Source of the DNA: a virus
Length of the DNA stretch: 27,631 bases
Virus record (IMG/VR): IMGVR_UViG_3300031999_000163
Location: 1-27,631 of that record
Strand: one strand, 5' to 3'
Shown here: positions 25,502 to 27,631 of the stretch, one piece after another
Layout of the letters: each line of letters begins with the position of its first letter
Numbering within the stretch: position 1 is the first letter of the stretch
Made by a program: the position numbers and the translations under genes
The notes under the pieces: generated by a model
What the model was told of the DNA's origin: nothing
The model's input: only the letters and a program-made list of their open reading frames with translations
The model's database searches: none

Positions 25502-27433
25502 ATGGCATTTAACTGGAACTCAACTCCAAATCCCCCAACCCCAATCGTTCCGATTCCAGTTCCACCTGGGGAAGTCACCTATGAGGTGAAGTTGGTGGCA
25601 AACACTGTAGACTACGGTGGAACCGTGCGCTACAATACTGCTAACCATTCCTATGATGTGATATATGAATTCCCCACACTCAACGTCACAAACGGGGTGT
25701 TTGAAAACGGATTCTTTGAGAGCGCGAACATTGGAAATGCCACAATCAATGTTGCCGCAATCAATCATGCGAGCATCAATACGGCGAATATCACCAATGC
25801 CAGCATCACGTTTGGATATGTCACAGGTAGTCCTAATGCGAACATGGGTATCGCGTCAAAATTCTACGTGGATAATGCAGTAGCCTCGATCTCTGGTGGC
25901 TCCGGTCCCGATACTACTGCCAATCTCTTTGTTGCAAAGGGTGATCTCCTTGTAGGAATTTCCCCAAACACAGCGGTCAGATTTCCTGTGGGTGCCGATG
26001 GATTGTCACTTATAGCTAATCCCGCTCAAACATTGAAACTCAACTGGGCAGCATTTTCTAGTTCACAAAAAGTCGATGGGTTATTGATAGGCACCCATCA
26101 CCACCCTACGCTCAAATTCTCACAGGTATTATTAACTCACGCTGAGACGATTATTATGGATGACGGGACGCCGGTTCCCGATTGGAATAACTTAGTCGCG
26201 GATATTACTGTTTCGGGTGCAGGTGGTTTGGATAGTAATAGTGCAGAAGCGGCAAACACCTGGTACGAGGTATGGGCGATACGCAATAGCAGTACGGGCG
26301 CGAAAGCCCTTCTCCTTCATCGAATGAAGAATCACGCACTCGATCAATCATGGGACGCTACGCTTAGTGGGCAAGAAAGTTCTACACTGGGTAGTGTTAA
26401 TCCGAACATGACGAACGGCGATCAACGATATGTGACGAAAGTTTCACAAAGCATTGTTGCACATGATACGGGACCAATGCGGTACATTGAATTGAAAATA
26501 ATCAAAAGTACACCACGACCATCAAATCTTTACATGACCATTGAGACAGATGATGGATTTGGTAATGCGAGTGGTACGGTGCTGGCCACCAGTCGAAGCA
26601 TTTCAGATGATGCTTGGGGTATCCAGAGCACCGTCACTCGGTTTGTATTTGATACAGCAGCGACGGTGACGAACGGAAGCAAGTACCTCATGGTGTGTAA
26701 TTATGACGGACCCACTGACAATCTCAGCCTTTCTTGGAATGGATATCAAGTACAGGGTAACATAAGGACCCTGGGTCCAGGTCAGCAGCGGTGGATGGCG
26801 AATGTGGGGTATAACAATCCAGGTTTTGGGTATCATCCTTATGACCTCGATCTCGGAACCATCACTCTCGGATATGGCGATGCACGACAATATAACGTGG
26901 CGTTGGGCACATGGAAGTTATTAGCTAATACGACTGGGTTTAGTGGACCCTCGGACTTTTTCTTCAGAACGTATATTGAGCACAACAATACAGCCCTCGT
27001 TCTTCCTACAGGATACAACCAGAAATGTCTTTTAAGTTACGTGCATAACAATACATCCAGCAATTTCAAAGAGTATCACCAGCACAATCGATACATGGTC
27101 ATGGGGTATGACCCAGATTGGTTTGTGTTTACTGTACCGAGCACTGGTGTATTGGCGTTGGACATACAAAATTTTGTTCCTCCTATTTTCTGTCATGCCT
27201 ATTTTATGGTGCAAGCAGAACAGAATTTTGGTGCTAACATGGGATCATCGTCTATGATGGACATTAGCCGTGAGGTCGGGGTCAACGATTATCTCATGAC
27301 CTTAGGTAGTTTTCCACACGGATCTGGGTGTTGGATTTATGGGCCCGCCGTGCCCGTTGAAGGGTCGCAGGTTGTGAATATCGCATCACTTATTATTGGC
27401 TCAGTTGTCTATTTGACAGGAATACACTTCTAA
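25502..27433 (+). CDS. Tail fibre protein 4
   Basis: The 643-residue protein repeats the scheme of fibres 2 and 3: cap 'MAFNWNSTPNPPTP', 'PPGEVTYEVKLVANTVD', a short ANI shaft (about 73-105), hinge 'NANMGIASKFYVDNAVAS', 'KGDLLVGISPNTAVRFPVG' (about 145-164), 'AETIIMDDGTPVPDW' (near 213) and 'GGLDSNSAEAANTWYEVWAI'. The sandwich domain (about 276-495) is the longest of the four, with an extra glycine- and tyrosine-rich stretch near 420-460. The protein closes with 'PTGYNQKCLLSYVHNN' and 'FKEYHQHNR'. It has a 30-base gap upstream with an AGAGGA ribosome site (25487-25492) but no late motif. An identical 18-mer with fibre 3 and 17-mer with fibre 2 point to duplication and exchange among the fibre genes. 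Confidence 0.8.
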   Translation: MAFNWNSTPNPPTPIVPIPVPPGEVTYEVKLVANTVDYGGTVRYNTANHSYDVIYEFPTLNVTNGVFENGFFESANIGNATINVAAINHASINTANITNASITFGYVTGSPNANMGIASKFYVDNAVASISGGSGPDTTANLFVAKGDLLVGISPNTAVRFPVGADGLSLIANPAQTLKLNWAAFSSSQKVDGLLIGTHHHPTLKFSQVLLTHAETIIMDDGTPVPDWNNLVADITVSGAGGLDSNSAEAANTWYEVWAIRNSSTGAKALLLHRMKNHALDQSWDATLSGQESSTLGSVNPNMTNGDQRYVTKVSQSIVAHDTGPMRYIELKIIKSTPRPSNLYMTIETDDGFGNASGTVLATSRSISDDAWGIQSTVTRFVFDTAATVTNGSKYLMVCNYDGPTDNLSLSWNGYQVQGNIRTLGPGQQRWMANVGYNNPGFGYHPYDLDLGTITLGYGDARQYNVALGTWKLLANTTGFSGPSDFFFRTYIEHNNTALVLPTGYNQKCLLSYVHNNTSSNFKEYHQHNRYMVMGYDPDWFVFTVPSTGVLALDIQNFVPPIFCHAYFMVQAEQNFGANMGSSSMMDISREVGVNDYLMTLGSFPHGSGCWIYGPAVPVEGSQVVNIASLIIGSVVYLTGIHF

Positions 27434-27444
27434 TCAACAGAACA

Positions 27445-27453
27445 CATAAATAG
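27445..27453 (+). promoter_or_regulatory. Late promoter CATAAATAG before the last gene
   Basis: This copy sits in the extended 13-mer AACACATAAATAG seen twice elsewhere. The predicted start near 27458 gives a 20-base leader containing GAGG (27468-27471) before the ATG at 27478. Confidence 0.7.
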
Positions 27454-27477
27454 ACTGAATAACCAACGAGGTATCAC

Positions 27478-27631
27478 ATGGCAGGCTACGTTCCCTTAGA
27501 AATTGAACAATGGTCCACGTTTAGTAGGGTCATTACAGTCAAACAAGCTGATGGAAATGCTCAAAATCTTGTTGGCTACGTGGCTAATACGCAGATGCGT
27601 CGATCACACTACTCCATCAATTCCAACACCG
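27478..27631 (+). CDS. Virion structural protein, N-terminal part only (cut by window end)
   Basis: The first 51 codons are open and run off the window. The product begins 'MAGYVPLEIEQWSTFSRVIT' and contains 'GYVANTQMRRSHYS'. That layout, a short beta-strand opening followed by GYxxxxQMRRSxYS, is common in small virion proteins found near fibre genes in T4-like phages of aquatic bacteria. Their exact role is not known to me. A late promoter and ribosome site directly upstream support the start. Confidence 0.65.
   Translation, partial: MAGYVPLEIEQWSTFSRVITVKQADGNAQNLVGYVANTQMRRSHYSINSNT

Noticed and set aside
19328-27433. Diversity-generating retroelement acting on the fibres
   Set aside because: I saw no reverse transcriptase, no template repeat and no adenine-targeted variable repeat near the fibre C-termini; variation looks like domain shuffling.
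1-27631. tRNA genes, integrase, insertion sequences or strong hairpin terminators
   Set aside because: None could be recognised by eye; gene junctions are very short and lack stem-loops followed by T runs.

Overview
The window is part of the late structural module of a tailed double-stranded DNA phage with a contractile, T4-type tail. Recognisable baseplate and hub families (gp4, gp48, gp53, gp27, gp5, PAAR, gp25, gp6, gp7, gp8) show this, as do late-promoter motifs of the form (C/T)ATAAATA between genes. The domain forms (gp48 and gp53 styles, a very large DUF4815-type protein after gp8, 'ANI'-repeat tail fibres) look most like the T4-like phages of aquatic bacteria such as cyanophages and relatives. 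The host cannot be named from the sequence. I saw no tRNA, CRISPR array, integrase or insertion sequence.

Layout. A short divergent gene start (complement 1-75) looks like the N-terminus of a tail-tube-type protein. It shares a 50-base control region with the rightward block. On the + strand follow: a head-completion nuclease with an added zinc-finger/AT-hook N-terminus (129-854); a conserved T4-like protein of unsettled role (871-1524); tail-tube cap gp48 (1524-2591); wedge gp53 (2593-3213); hub gp27 (3213-4529); a lysozyme-less gp5 spike (4529-5488); a PAAR tip (5490-5798); an unrecognised hub-region protein (5808-6590); wedge gp25, gp6, gp7 and gp8 (6613-12767); a 2089-residue wedge/fibre-connector protein (12807-19076); a 79-residue coiled-coil protein (19089-19328); four tandem tail-fibre genes, three of them with the same N-terminal cap (19328-27433); and the start of another virion protein (27478 to the window end). 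Genes are packed tightly and often overlap as TAATG or sit 1-10 bases apart. No gap exceeds 300 bases; the longest non-coding stretch is 76-128.

How it works together. gp27, the gp5-like spike and PAAR form the central hub and piercing tip. gp48 caps the baseplate and starts the tube. gp53, gp25, gp6, gp7 and gp8 build the wedges. The giant protein probably forms the outer wedge to which fibres attach, and the fibres bind the host. Late promoters recur before the operon segments; two are so close to a start codon that leaderless or nearly leaderless transcripts are predicted.

The most notable points are the four fibres, each carrying a predicted carbohydrate-binding-type sandwich domain inserted into a common phage fibre C-terminal domain; the DNA-binding extension on the head-completion nuclease; GxGY-type repeats spread over four different baseplate proteins; and the symmetric divergent late promoter at the left edge.
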